NCBI GenBank assembly: GCA_046349215.1
Contig: JAXMCV010000004.1
Span: 372,001 to 436,000 of the forward strand
From: JAJXWB01 sp046349215
GTDB taxonomy: Bacteria > Pseudomonadota > Alphaproteobacteria > Rhizobiales > Beijerinckiaceae
DNA: 64,000 nucleotides
Direction: 5' to 3'
Positions 16,887-25,937 of this stretch are shown one piece after another; position 1 is the stretch's first letter; the number at the start of each line of letters is the position of its first letter. The translations under genes were made by a program, and so were the position numbers. A model generated the notes under the pieces. That model had not been told where the DNA came from. It did no database searches and saw nothing but the letters and a program-made list of their open reading frames with translations.

Positions 16887-17273
16887 CCGGGTCCGGCGGC
16901 AGGAAGGTCACCGCCTCGACGCGATTGCCTTCGAGATCGCGCACGAAGGCGGCGCAGTAGATGTTGGGCCGGCGCCGTAGGGACGTCGGCCCGGCGCGCC
17001 ACCATCGGTCCCCCCGCCGGCCAGAGCTGCGGCGTGAAACGCATTGAAGGCCTGCGGATTGCGCGCGCGAAATGCGACATGCGCGCCGCTGGCGAGTGAG
17101 ACAGCGGGCAAATTCTCGCGCAGGTTCAACCAGAGTTCGGAATGCGATTTGCCGAAGCCGATCGCGCGCTCGCGAACGACGAGCTTCGCGTCACCAAGCG
17201 GCGCGAGGGCGCGCTCGTAGAAGGCGAAGCTGCGCGCCAGATCGCGCGCGGCGATCGAGACATGATCGATCAC
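16873..17273 (-). pseudogene. VOC (glyoxalase/bleomycin resistance) family protein, frameshifted
   Basis: The first 95 or so codons from the GTG at 17273 read as a VOC domain (MIDHVSIAARDLARSFAFYE, later HVAFRARNPQAFNAFH). Near 16963-16976 the original frame becomes meaningless. A different frame then gives NIYCAAFVRDLEGNRVEAV, the expected final VOC strands, ending at the TGA at 16873-16875. One missing base in the GGCCC run explains this. The start overlaps the rppH stop by 4 bases (GTGA). Either a recent loss-of-function mutation or a sequencing error is possible; the rest of the domain is well conserved. Confidence 0.75.
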
Positions 17274-17776
17274 GCCGGCCCGACCAGCGGCGCGAAAGCC
17301 TTCACGACATTTTCGTAGACCTGTCGCTTGAACGGGATGATCAGCTGCGGCAGGCGCTCGATCTTCTCCCAGCGCCAGGCGTCGAATTCCGGCTTGTGGC
17401 CCGGACCGGGATCGTGAATGTCGATCTCGCTTTCAGCGCCGGTGAAGCGCATCGCGAACCATTTCTGCGTCTGCCCGCGATAGCTGCCGCGCCAGCTCTT
17501 TTTGGCGACGGCGGCAGGCAATTCGTACGAATACCAGTCCGGCGCCTCGGCGATCAGCGACACCGAGCGCACGTTGGTCTCCTCGTGCAATTCGCGAAGC
17601 GCGGCGGCGTAGGGCTCCTCGCCCGGATCGATGCCGCCTTGCGGCATCTGCCATTCGTGACCGGGGGCGACGTGTTCGGGTTGGCGCTTGTTGCGTCTGC
17701 GGCCGATGAACACGAGACCTTGCGCATTGACGAGCATCACGCCGACGCAGGGACGATACGGTAGATCCTTCTTCAC
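17270..17776 (-). CDS. rppH: RNA pyrophosphohydrolase RppH (Nudix)
   Basis: A 168-residue Nudix hydrolase that converts 5'-triphosphate RNA ends to monophosphate (NudH/IalA family). The Nudix box GGIDPGEEP-x5-LRELHEETN occupies residues 47-68, and the RppH-type signature YRPCVGVMLVN and QKWFAMRF are present. Length and position next to ctpA and the YibQ-like gene are standard for the Hyphomicrobiales. The GTG start overlaps the upstream stop by 4 bases (GTGA). Confidence 0.93.
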   Translation of the reverse strand: MKKDLPYRPCVGVMLVNAQGLVFIGRRRNKRQPEHVAPGHEWQMPQGGIDPGEEPYAAALRELHEETNVRSVSLIAEAPDWYSYELPAAVAKKSWRGSYRGQTQKWFAMRFTGAESEIDIHDPGPGHKPEFDAWRWEKIERLPQLIIPFKRQVYENVVKAFAPLVGPA

Positions 17777-19014
17777 GGCCGGCGCGCCTCCGCCTGCGGC
17801 TCGCGTTCGCGGCCGAGCGCGACACTTGCCGGAACGAGCGCGATCCCGCGATTCTCGAGACCCTTTGCAAAACGCGACAGCTTGTCGATGCTGCCGGGAA
17901 TAGCGCTGGCGACGCCGAGCGCGAAGCCTTTCTGGCGCGCGATCTGTTCGAGCTTCGAGAGCTGCGTCTCGATCGCCTCCGGCTTTGCATCGGCGTCGAG
18001 CACCATGTCGGCGCGCGCGACCGCAGCGCCAACATTGGCGCCTACGCCGGCCGCCAGCGATTGCGGGGACGAGCCGTCGTCGACGAAGCCGACGCCGCGC
18101 GCCGCCAGTTCGCGCATGAAGGGCGCAATCGCATCCTGCGTCGACATGAAGCGCGCGCCGAGGAAATTCACGACGCCCACGTAGCCGGGGAAGCGGCTCA
18201 TCAGCCAGTGCAGGTCGGACGTCGCCTCGTCAGGCGAGGCCTTCACCATCAGCGTATGCGGTCCCGGATTGTTCTGCGGATAGTCGAACGGCTCCATCGG
18301 CGCCTGCAGGAAGATTTCGTGCCCCGCGTCGCGGGCGCCTGCGGCCTGCGTCGCCACGTCGGACCCGTAGGGTGCGAAGGCGAAGGAGACATCGGCCGGC
18401 AGTTTTTCCATCGCCGCCTGCGTCGTCGTCGGCGACAGGCCGAGCCCGCCGACCAGCAGCGCGATCCGCGGCGCATCGCCCTTCAGCTTCTGCGACAGCG
18501 CCAGCGGCCGGGCGTAGACTTGCCAGGCCCGCGCGCCGTCGGCGCCGACCTTCGGCAGGTTGCCGAGGCGTCCGCGCTCGACCAGCCGCGCATCGGGCGC
18601 CGGCGCGAGCCGCACGCCGGCAGGCGCGTCGAGCTGGATGATGAGCGCGCCGGGCGCCCCTGCCCCGCCGGTGCGGGTGACTTTCACGCCGGAATTACGC
18701 TCGATCTCGTCGGGGCTCTGCGGACCGGCGCCGCGCCGGGCAATGCTGCCCGTCGTCTCGGCGTCGCGGTCGGCCTGCGTTTGCGGCGCGGCAGGCGCCG
18801 GGGCGAGCTGTTCGATTTTTGCAACGACGCGCGGATAGCCGCCGTTCGGATCGCCGTAGCGAGCTGCGTAATACCCTGCGGCGGCGGCGAGAACGCCGAG
18901 GCCGGCGTAGGTCAGCGTCCATGCGGACGGCCACCGGCCGGCACGCGATGTCGATGCTCCCGACGCTTCGCCCGGCCGCTGGAGGCCGAGAGGCTGGTGG
19001 AGTTCGTCAGGCAT
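17773..19014 (-). CDS. Divergent polysaccharide deacetylase family protein (YibQ-like)
   Basis: A 413-residue protein with an N-terminal transmembrane anchor (about residues 33-51, TYAGLGVLAAAAGYYAARYG), a low-complexity Ala/Pro linker and a C-terminal divergent polysaccharide deacetylase domain (IALLVGGLGLSPTTT, then GHEIFLQAPMEPFDYP and GYVGVVNFLGARFM). YibQ relatives lie beside envC in many genomes and are thought to act in envelope or peptidoglycan processes. The ATG at 19014 is chosen; the longer frame upstream looks spurious. It sits between ctpA and rppH in the same run. Confidence 0.82.
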   Translation of the reverse strand: MPDELHQPLGLQRPGEASGASTSRAGRWPSAWTLTYAGLGVLAAAAGYYAARYGDPNGGYPRVVAKIEQLAPAPAAPQTQADRDAETTGSIARRGAGPQSPDEIERNSGVKVTRTGGAGAPGALIIQLDAPAGVRLAPAPDARLVERGRLGNLPKVGADGARAWQVYARPLALSQKLKGDAPRIALLVGGLGLSPTTTQAAMEKLPADVSFAFAPYGSDVATQAAGARDAGHEIFLQAPMEPFDYPQNNPGPHTLMVKASPDEATSDLHWLMSRFPGYVGVVNFLGARFMSTQDAIAPFMRELAARGVGFVDDGSSPQSLAAGVGANVGAAVARADMVLDADAKPEAIETQLSKLEQIARQKGFALGVASAIPGSIDKLSRFAKGLENRGIALVPASVALGREREPQAEARRP

Positions 19015-19160
19015 TCGCCGCTGTCCCGCCGTCCTGCTGCGCGCCCATCGCCCGGAAACGAATCGGCGTCCGCGAATCAGACGCCCGGCCCGCATATTGG
19101 TCGTGCCGGCCGGGCGCGTCGAGGCTTCAGGACAATCTGACGGTCAGTTCTTAGCGACGG

Positions 19161-20585
19161 TCAGTTCTTCTTTTCGGTCGCGCCCGGCTTGTTGACGTCC
19201 AGCGTCTTGGTATCCGGCAGCGTACCCTTCGGCGTGTCGGCCGCGTCGCCCGACTTGGCGGCCGGCGCGGCGATCGCCGGCGGCGCTTCTTTCAGCTGCG
19301 CCGCGGTCTTCACGCCGCGCAGAAGCTCCTCGGCGGCGATCAACTGCTTGTCCTTCGTGGCGTCCGGCGGAACGTAGGCCTGCGAGCCGGTCTTCTCGTC
19401 CTCGCCGTTCTTCAGATGGCCTTTGAGCGAAGCTTCGCCCTTCAGGTCGTCCTTGCCCTTCAGTTCGTCCGGCACGTCCTGCAGCACCTGGATGTCCGGG
19501 TCGATGCCCTTGGCCTGGATCGAACGGCCCGACGGCGTGTAGTAGCGCGCTGTGGTCAGGCGAAGCGCGCCGTTGTTCTGACCGAGCGGAATGATCGTCT
19601 GGACCGAGCCCTTTCCGAACGAGCGCGTCCCGAGAATGGTCGCGCGCTTGTGGTCCTGCAGGGCGCCGGCGACGATTTCCGAGGCCGAGGCCGAGCCGCC
19701 GTTGATGAGGATGACGACAGGCTTGCCCTTCGAAATGTCAATAGGCCGGGCGTTGTAGCGCTGCGTCTCATCGGCGTTGCGGCCGCGCGTCGAGACGATC
19801 TCGCCGCGATCGATGAAGGCGTTGGAGACGGCGACCGACTGGTCAAGCAGGCCGCCCGGATTGTTGCGCAGGTCTAGGATGTAGCCCTTAAACTTGTCGC
19901 CGGGAATTTCCTGCTGGAACTTCTGGATCGCGTTCTTCACGCCCTCGTAGGTCTGCTCGTTGAACTGCGTGATCCGGATGTAGCCGATGTCGTCTCCTTC
20001 CTTGCGGGAGCGGACGGACTTGATCTGGATGATCGCGCGGGTGAGCTTGATGTCCTGCTTGTCCTTCTTGGCGCCGCGGGCGATCGTCAGCGTGACCGGC
20101 GTGTTCACAGCGCCGCGCATCTTGTCGACGGCCTGGTTGAGCGTCATGCCCTGCACGGTCTCGCCGTCGATGGCGACGATCAGGTCGCCGGCCATCACGC
20201 CGGCGCGCGAGGCAGGCGTGTCGTCGATCGGCGTCACGACCTTGACGACGCCGTCTTCCTGCGTCACCTCGATTCCGAGGCCGCCAAATTCGCCGCGCGT
20301 CTGGACCTGCATGTCCTTGAAGCTCTTGGCGTCCATGTAGCTGGAATGCGGATCGAGCGAAGTCAGCATGCCGTTGATCGCCGATTCGACCAGCTTCTGG
20401 TCGTCGGGCCGCTCGACGTAGTCGGAACGCACCTTCTCGAAGACGTCGCCGAACAGGTTGAGGCTGCGGTACGTGTCCGAGACAGCAGCCCGGGCAGAAA
20501 CGCCGAACACGTGGGTCTGTTGTCCGAGCGCCACGACGGAGGCGCCGACGACGGCTCCGGCCAGGACGAGATTCGACTTGCGCAT
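19161..20585 (-). CDS. ctpA: Carboxy-terminal processing protease CtpA (S41 family)
   Basis: A 474-residue periplasmic serine protease. Residues 1-34 hold a signal peptide-like segment, about 85-170 a PDZ domain (GGLGIEVTQEDGVVKVVTPI), and the S41 core follows with the Ser/Lys dyad at about Ser300 (NGGSASASEI) and Lys325 (SFGKGSVQ). The C-terminal tail is Lys/Ala/Pro-rich. The start at 20585 overlaps the envC stop (TAATG), so translation is coupled. CtpA trims C termini of envelope proteins and often controls peptidoglycan hydrolases, in keeping with envC beside it. Confidence 0.94.
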   Translation of the reverse strand: MRKSNLVLAGAVVGASVVALGQQTHVFGVSARAAVSDTYRSLNLFGDVFEKVRSDYVERPDDQKLVESAINGMLTSLDPHSSYMDAKSFKDMQVQTRGEFGGLGIEVTQEDGVVKVVTPIDDTPASRAGVMAGDLIVAIDGETVQGMTLNQAVDKMRGAVNTPVTLTIARGAKKDKQDIKLTRAIIQIKSVRSRKEGDDIGYIRITQFNEQTYEGVKNAIQKFQQEIPGDKFKGYILDLRNNPGGLLDQSVAVSNAFIDRGEIVSTRGRNADETQRYNARPIDISKGKPVVILINGGSASASEIVAGALQDHKRATILGTRSFGKGSVQTIIPLGQNNGALRLTTARYYTPSGRSIQAKGIDPDIQVLQDVPDELKGKDDLKGEASLKGHLKNGEDEKTGSQAYVPPDATKDKQLIAAEELLRGVKTAAQLKEAPPAIAAPAAKSGDAADTPKGTLPDTKTLDVNKPGATEKKN

Positions 20586-21976
20586 TATCCACGCACCTTC
20601 TTGATTTCGGGTTTGGCCCACCACGGACTTGGGTCTATCGGCGCGCCGTCTTTCCTGAACTCAACATAGAGTATGGGCTGGCTCGCGCCAATGGCGACGG
20701 CGGACGCGGTCCGGGCGGACCCATCGCCCATGACCCCTACGGGTTCGCCGGCCAGCACGAATTGCCCGACGGCGACATTGGTCCGCTCCATCCCGGCCAG
20801 CACGACATAGTAATTATCGCCGGCGTTGACGATCAGGAGCTGGCCGTAGGTCCGGTAGGGCGCAGCGAACATGACCCAGCCGTCCCCGGGCGAGACGACC
20901 ACCGCATTGGGGCGAGTCGCCATCGAGATTCCCTTCTCGATTCCACCAAAACCGTCGGTCGCGCCGAAGGTTTTGACAATTTCGCCGCTGACCGGCAGGG
21001 GCAGGCGACCCTTGGTCTGGGCGAAGGAAACCGCCGGCGCAAGCCGGGCCGGATCCTTGAAGGGCGAAGCAGCGATCCGCTCCTGCTGCTCTTTCGTCTC
21101 CAGCGCGGCCTGCTTCTGGCGAGCCTCCTCGGCCTTGCGGGCTTCCTCCAGCGCTTTCTTCGCGCCGGAACTGTCCGTTTCCATACGGGAGATCAAATCT
21201 TTGAGAGATGTCGCCCGCCGGGCGAGTTCCGACGCCTTCTTCTGCTCCAGCGCCAGCGCCGTTTCCGCTTCGCCCAGCGACTTCTGGCGGGCCTCGACCA
21301 GCGCCGACAGCCTCGTCCGCTCAGCGGCCAACGTGTCCCGGTCGCGGGCCAGATTCAGCTTCTCCCCGGCGATCGTCTCGCGCAACCGCACCAGTTCGCG
21401 CAGGTCGCCCGCAAGCGCCTCGGTTTCGGCCCGCATTTCCGGCAAGACTGCGCCCAGCAGCATGGAGGTGCGGATCGCCTGTAGCATGTCCTCGGGCCGC
21501 ACCAGCAGCGCCGGCGGCGTGCGCCGGCCCATCCGCTGCAGGACCGCCAGGATTTCGCTGACCACCTGCTTGCGTCCGTCGAGTGAGCGGCGGATCGCCT
21601 CCTCGCTGCCGGTCAGCGTGTCCAGGCGGCGTTCGGTGTCGGCGAGGCGCACGTCCGAAGTCTCGATCCGCGCCGTGGCGTCCAGCAGGGCGGCGTTCAG
21701 CTTCGCCCTATCGGAGTGGATCGCGTCGATTTCCTTTTCGATCGCCGCGCGCTGGGCGGTGGAAGCGGATATCGTCTCCTCGACCGACCTCAATTCCTGG
21801 CGCTTGCCGCCGAGTTCCTCGGCCGGCGTCGACTCCGCGGCGGGTTGTGGGCGCGCGACGTCCAGCAGCGCCAAACCCGCAAGCGAAATGCCTGCGCAGG
21901 CGGCGACCGTCTTACGGAGCAAAGGTCGGGGTGAGGCCAAAATTGTCCCGCGGGCCGGCGAAATGATCCGACGCAA
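20585..21976 (-). CDS. envC: Murein hydrolase activator, EnvC family
   Basis: About 463 residues: an N-terminal signal segment, a long coiled coil (about residues 50-310, with heptads such as LEQKKASELARRATSLKDLI) and a C-terminal LytM/M23 domain. The LytM zinc ligands are lost (GGIEKGI and YYVVLAGM replace the HxxxD and HxH motifs), as in E. coli EnvC, which activates amidases at the septum rather than cutting peptidoglycan. The assigned start is a TTG at 21976; no ATG is available near the signal sequence, so the exact start is uncertain. Confidence 0.9.
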   Translation of the reverse strand: MRRIISPARGTILASPRPLLRKTVAACAGISLAGLALLDVARPQPAAESTPAEELGGKRQELRSVEETISASTAQRAAIEKEIDAIHSDRAKLNAALLDATARIETSDVRLADTERRLDTLTGSEEAIRRSLDGRKQVVSEILAVLQRMGRRTPPALLVRPEDMLQAIRTSMLLGAVLPEMRAETEALAGDLRELVRLRETIAGEKLNLARDRDTLAAERTRLSALVEARQKSLGEAETALALEQKKASELARRATSLKDLISRMETDSSGAKKALEEARKAEEARQKQAALETKEQQERIAASPFKDPARLAPAVSFAQTKGRLPLPVSGEIVKTFGATDGFGGIEKGISMATRPNAVVVSPGDGWVMFAAPYRTYGQLLIVNAGDNYYVVLAGMERTNVAVGQFVLAGEPVGVMGDGSARTASAVAIGASQPILYVEFRKDGAPIDPSPWWAKPEIKKVRG

Positions 21977-22025
21977 CCGGCATTAAACCTGCAATTGCGC
22001 CGGCATTGCGGCGCGAATCGCGCAT

Positions 22026-22508
22026 TTAGGCGCGATGATAGGGATGGCCCGCAAGGATGGAAACCGCGCGATATAACTGTTCGACGACAAGAGCGCGGAC
22101 GATCTGGTGCGGCAGGGTGAGCGCACCGAACGACAGGACCAGGGAGGCTTCGGCGCGCAGTGAGGGATCCAGCCCGTCCGCGCCGCCGATCACGAAGCAA
22201 AGATTCCGCAAACCGCCGTCGCGCCAAGCGCCGATCTGTGCGGCGAAGGCCTCGCTGCTGATGGATTTGCCGCGCTCGTCGAGCGTGACCGTTCGCGCGC
22301 CGTCGGGGATCAGCGCCCGCAGCGCACGGGCTTCCTCGGCCTTGCGGTCTTCGGGACGACGCGCCTTCGATTCTTCCGTCTCGCGCACCGCGAGATCGGA
22401 CAGGCTGACGCCCTTGCCGGCGCCGGCGATCCGTTCCGCGTACCGTTCGACCAGCTCACGCTCGGGGCCCGCCTTGAGACGGCCGACCGCGGCCAGCGTC
22501 AGTCGCAT
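22026..22508 (-). CDS. rlmH: 23S rRNA pseudouridine-1915 N3-methyltransferase RlmH
   Basis: A 160-residue SPOUT-class methyltransferase. The C-terminal knot motif is clear: LCFVIGGADGLDPSLR and LVLSFGALTLPHQIVRALVVEQLYRA, ending in GHPYHR as in E. coli RlmH. It methylates N3 of pseudouridine 1915 in helix 69 of 23S rRNA. It follows rsfS by 9 bases, a conserved pairing in bacteria. Confidence 0.96.
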   Translation of the reverse strand: MRLTLAAVGRLKAGPERELVERYAERIAGAGKGVSLSDLAVRETEESKARRPEDRKAEEARALRALIPDGARTVTLDERGKSISSEAFAAQIGAWRDGGLRNLCFVIGGADGLDPSLRAEASLVLSFGALTLPHQIVRALVVEQLYRAVSILAGHPYHRA

Positions 22509-22517
22509 CGCACCGCC

Positions 22518-23003
22518 TCAGCCCGAGCGACGCGCGCTCGTCTTTGCGCCGCCTGCCTTGGATGCAGCGGCCTTGTCATCCGGACGATCGCTCGGCCGGT
22601 CGCCGCTCCACATTTTCTCGAGGTTGTAGAACTGCCGCACCTCGGGCCGGAAGATATGGACGATGATGTCGCCCGTATCGACCAGCACCCAGTCGTTGTG
22701 CGGCATGCCCTCGACGCGTGGCGCTGCGATGCCAATCTCCTTGCACGTCTTGATGACGCGCTCGGCGATGGCGCCGACATGCGTGTTCGAACGACCGGTG
22801 GCGATCGTCATGTGATCGGCCAGCGAAGTCTTGCCGGCGAGATCGATCACGACGACGTTTTCCGCCTTGGAATCGTCGAGGCTGTCGAGGATTTTCTGGA
22901 GGTTTCGTTGCAGGGCATCCTGCGCGACGGCTTCCGCTCCCGCAGGAGCCTTGGCCGGAGGAACTGGCCTTTTGGCCGATTCCGGAAGAGCGACTGAAGT
23001 CAG
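22518..23003 (-). CDS. rsfS: Ribosome silencing factor RsfS, with no canonical start for the full-length form
   Basis: RsfS binds ribosomal protein L14 and blocks subunit joining. The core is intact: TSLADHMTIATGRS, HNDWVLVDTGDIIVHIF and RPEVRQFYNLEKMW. The first canonical start in frame is the GTG at 22850, but homologous sequence continues upstream (LQRNLQKILDSLDDSKAENV, the helix present in relatives). Between that GTG and the upstream in-frame stop there is no ATG, GTG or TTG. The only plausible initiator is a CTG at 23003, 8 bases after GAGG, giving 161 residues. Coordinates here use that CTG; the minimal alternative is 22518-22850. Confidence 0.85.
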   Translation of the reverse strand: MTSVALPESAKRPVPPAKAPAGAEAVAQDALQRNLQKILDSLDDSKAENVVVIDLAGKTSLADHMTIATGRSNTHVGAIAERVIKTCKEIGIAAPRVEGMPHNDWVLVDTGDIIVHIFRPEVRQFYNLEKMWSGDRPSDRPDDKAAASKAGGAKTSARRSG

Positions 23004-23079
23004 TGCTGCATCCTCTGGTTGCGCGGCGCGACGCTTTGCGCCGCAGAATCAACATGGAACGTGATTCGGAAAAATTCAA

Positions 23080-23688
23080 TTACCCAACGTCGATTTTTCT
23101 TGTGGCCCGCAGCGAGGACGAGGAAAGGGCGAGGCGCCGGCCGTGGAGGAACACGAAGGCCGGCGCCTGGCTGGACGCGAGGCGCGACGCGTCGCACTCC
23201 CGCAATCTTCTCGACGCAAAATAAAGCGCAGCCTTCGACGAAAGCGCCGCCTTGCTTGCGCCCGGCCGGTCGACCACGGCGATGGGCGCGAGGGCAGCAA
23301 TGTCGATCCAGCGCTGCCAGCGCGAGAATTGCGCGAGATTGTCGGCGCCCATCAGCCACACGAACCGGACGCCGGGGGCGCGGCGGACGAGATACGAGAC
23401 CGTGTCATAGGTGAAACGCGTGCCGATCTCGGCCTCCAGGCCCGTCACGAAGATGCGCGGGTCATCGACAAGCGCGCGGGCCGCAGCGATGCGCGCTTCT
23501 AGCGGCGCCAGGCCGGAATTTTCCTTCAGCGGATTGCCGGGGGTAACCAGCCACCAGACGCGATCGAGCCGGAGGCGGCGCAGCGCGATTTCGCTGACCA
23601 GCGCATGGCCTGCGTGCGGCGGATTGAACGAGCCGCCGAACAGGCCGATGCGCATGCCGGGCGCATGCGGCGGGAGGCGCACGGTCAT
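23080..23688 (-). CDS. nadD: Nicotinate-nucleotide adenylyltransferase NadD
   Basis: A 202-residue enzyme that adenylates nicotinate mononucleotide in NAD synthesis. The nucleotidyltransferase motif GGSFNPPHAGH is at residues 18-28, preceded by MRIGLF, and the late SSSLRATRK matches the ISSTxIR motif. The start may be the ATG at 23688 or the internal Met12. It lies between proA and rsfS, as in many alphaproteobacteria. Confidence 0.95.
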   Translation of the reverse strand: MTVRLPPHAPGMRIGLFGGSFNPPHAGHALVSEIALRRLRLDRVWWLVTPGNPLKENSGLAPLEARIAAARALVDDPRIFVTGLEAEIGTRFTYDTVSYLVRRAPGVRFVWLMGADNLAQFSRWQRWIDIAALAPIAVVDRPGASKAALSSKAALYFASRRLRECDASRLASSQAPAFVFLHGRRLALSSSSLRATRKIDVG

Positions 23689-23704
23689 GGCCGGACGCCA
23701 CGGC

Positions 23705-25006
23705 TCAAGGCCGCGTCTGCCCGTCGCCGCGCACGCGATACTTGAAGCTGGTCAATTGCTCGACCCCCACAGGTCCGCGCGCGTGCATGCGACCCGTGGC
23801 GATTCCGATTTCCGCGCCGAAGCCGAATTCGCCGCCGTCGGCAAATTGCGTGGAGGCGTTGTGCAGGACGATGGCCGAATCCACTTCGTCCAGAAAACGC
23901 TTCGCAGCGCTTTCGTCCTCGGTGACGATGCAATCCGTGTGATGCGAGCCGTAGGTCTCGATATGATCGATCGCCTGGCCGATCCCGTCAACCACGCGCA
24001 CGGAAATGATCGCGTCGAGATATTCGGTGCGCCAGTCTTCGTCCGTCGCCGCCTGCACACGCGCATCGGTCTTCTGCGTTTCGTTATCGCCCCGGACTTC
24101 GCATCCTGCGTCGAGCAGCATCTTCACGAGCGGCGCGAGCTGCGCGCCAGCGACGACGCTGTCGACCAGCAAAGTCTCGGCCGCGCCGCAGACGCCGGTC
24201 CGCCGCAGCTTGGCGTTGAGCACTATTCGCTTCGCTTTTTCGAGATCGGCGGCGCGATCGATGAAGATATGCACGATGCCTTCGAGGTGCGCGAAGACCG
24301 GCACGCGCGCCTCGTGCTGCACGCGCGCCACCAGGCTCTTGCCGCCGCGCGGCACAATGACGTCCACCGCGCCGTCCAGTCCCGCGAGCATCATACCGAC
24401 CGCGGCGCGATCGCGCGTCGGAACGAGAGAAATGGCGGCATCCGGCAGGCCGGCGGCGCGCAGGCCCTCGACCAGACAGGCGTGGATGGCGCCGCTCGAC
24501 CGGAAGCTTTCGGACCCGCCGCGCAGGATGGCGGCGTTGCCGGCCTTCAGGCAAAGACCGCCCGCATCGGCCGTGACGTTCGGGCGGCTCTCGTAGATGA
24601 CGCCGATGACGCCGAGCGGCGTAGCGACGCGGTCGATCTTCAGGCCGTTGGGCCGCTCGAAATGCGCGAGCACGCGCCCCAGCGGATCGGGCAATTCAGC
24701 GATCTCTTCCAGCCCGCGCGCCATCGCCTCGACCCGCGCCTCGTTCAACGTCAGCCGGTCAATGAAAGACCCGGCCGTCCCACGCGCTTTCGCATCCGCG
24801 ACGTCCTGCGCATTGGCGGCCAGTATTTCCGCGCTGCGTGCGCGCAGCGCCGCCGCGGCCGCGGTCAGCGCCCGGTTGCGCGTCTCGCCCGGCGACAGCG
24901 CCAGCGTGCGGGCGGCGGCGCGCGCGGCGCGGCCGAGCGCCAGCATCTGGCGCTCGATGTCGGCGGGCGCTCGTTCGGCGAGATGGGCGACGTTGGAACT
25001 GGTCAT
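23705..25006 (-). CDS. proA: Glutamate-5-semialdehyde dehydrogenase ProA
   Basis: A 433-residue NADPH-dependent gamma-glutamyl phosphate reductase, second step of proline synthesis. Family motifs IYESRPNVTADA and LKAGNAAILRGGSE are present, and the catalytic cysteine lies in RRTGVCGAAETLL. It is full length. It would normally follow proB directly; here two unknown genes intervene (25090-26483). Confidence 0.96.
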   Translation of the reverse strand: MTSSNVAHLAERAPADIERQMLALGRAARAAARTLALSPGETRNRALTAAAAALRARSAEILAANAQDVADAKARGTAGSFIDRLTLNEARVEAMARGLEEIAELPDPLGRVLAHFERPNGLKIDRVATPLGVIGVIYESRPNVTADAGGLCLKAGNAAILRGGSESFRSSGAIHACLVEGLRAAGLPDAAISLVPTRDRAAVGMMLAGLDGAVDVIVPRGGKSLVARVQHEARVPVFAHLEGIVHIFIDRAADLEKAKRIVLNAKLRRTGVCGAAETLLVDSVVAGAQLAPLVKMLLDAGCEVRGDNETQKTDARVQAATDEDWRTEYLDAIISVRVVDGIGQAIDHIETYGSHHTDCIVTEDESAAKRFLDEVDSAIVLHNASTQFADGGEFGFGAEIGIATGRMHARGPVGVEQLTSFKYRVRGDGQTRP

Positions 25007-25089
25007 GTTCGAACCGGGAAATAATGCGTCGCTCCCCTCCCCCTTGTGGGGATGGGATCAGGCGCGAGAAGCGGCTTGGCTACCAGAAA

Positions 25090-25902
25090 TCAGCGGCCCG
25101 CGGAAGCAAGCCGGGCCAGCGCCACCTTCAGCGGCACGAAGCGCGTTTCGAGAATTGGCGCCGAGCCATGGATCGGCCTGAGGTAGGCCGGCGTCGATTT
25201 CGGGATCGGCGGCATCGGCGTCGGCAGGGCGCCGATCATTGGCGGACGCGACGGCGGCAGCGGCGCCTCGATATTCGCCTGAAGCGGCGCCGGAGGCGCG
25301 CCCGCCGGAGCAGCGGCGGCGGGCGGCGGGACCGGCGGCCGGTTCGCAACCTGCGTGCGCGGCGGCGTCTTGACGTCGAGCTTCGTCTCGGCGCCGAAAA
25401 GGGTCGACACCGCCGATTGCACGCCCTTGAAGAATTCGCCGTCCTGCGCGTTCATTGGCGCAGGCGTCGCCTTGGCGATCATGATCTCCGGCGGCTTGCT
25501 GGGCGCGTTGCAGTTGCGCACCCCCGCCGCGATCAGTTCTGCGCCGCGCAGCACCTTGTACTGGCGGGTCAGCGTGCCGAGCTTGTCGCGCACGCTCTGC
25601 GGATAGGACGACCAGAGCTGCGCCGAGACGCCGTGGTCCACTTCCTTGGTGATGTCGTTGTAGGCCTGGTGGAACTTCAGCGTGGAATCCGGATAGACGC
25701 AGACGTTGGGCAGCGACAGCGCCAGCGTGCAGGCCGACCGGCATTCGTGCAGCTTCACCTCGCGGTTCTGCAAACGGTAGAGTTCGGTGCGCGCCTGGTA
25801 GTCCGTGACGAGTCCGCCGACGTCCTTCATGACGACGACGGGCGCGGGCATCGGCGGCGGTTCGAGATAGCTCAAGTCATTGCTTCCGGTCGGGATCGAC
25901 AT
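25090..25902 (-). CDS. Hypothetical protein with ClpP-like segment and proline-rich tail
   Basis: A 270-residue protein. The N-terminal half, around ECRSACTLALSLPNVCVYPD and LKFHQAYN, resembles the ClpP-like fold of uncharacterised periplasmic proteins in the Hyphomicrobiales, with a serine in the SAC turn where a nucleophile could sit. No signal peptide is visible, unlike most such proteins. Residues about 165-235 are rich in Pro and Ala (PPVPPPAAAAPAGAPP), probably disordered. The gene sits between proA and the secreted protein at 25938. Protease activity is only suggested by fold-like pattern. Confidence 0.6.
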   Translation of the reverse strand: MSIPTGSNDLSYLEPPPMPAPVVVMKDVGGLVTDYQARTELYRLQNREVKLHECRSACTLALSLPNVCVYPDSTLKFHQAYNDITKEVDHGVSAQLWSSYPQSVRDKLGTLTRQYKVLRGAELIAAGVRNCNAPSKPPEIMIAKATPAPMNAQDGEFFKGVQSAVSTLFGAETKLDVKTPPRTQVANRPPVPPPAAAAPAGAPPAPLQANIEAPLPPSRPPMIGALPTPMPPIPKSTPAYLRPIHGSAPILETRFVPLKVALARLASAGR

Positions 25903-25937
25903 GATCCCAACATGGTAAATCAGCCGTTAATTTGGTC

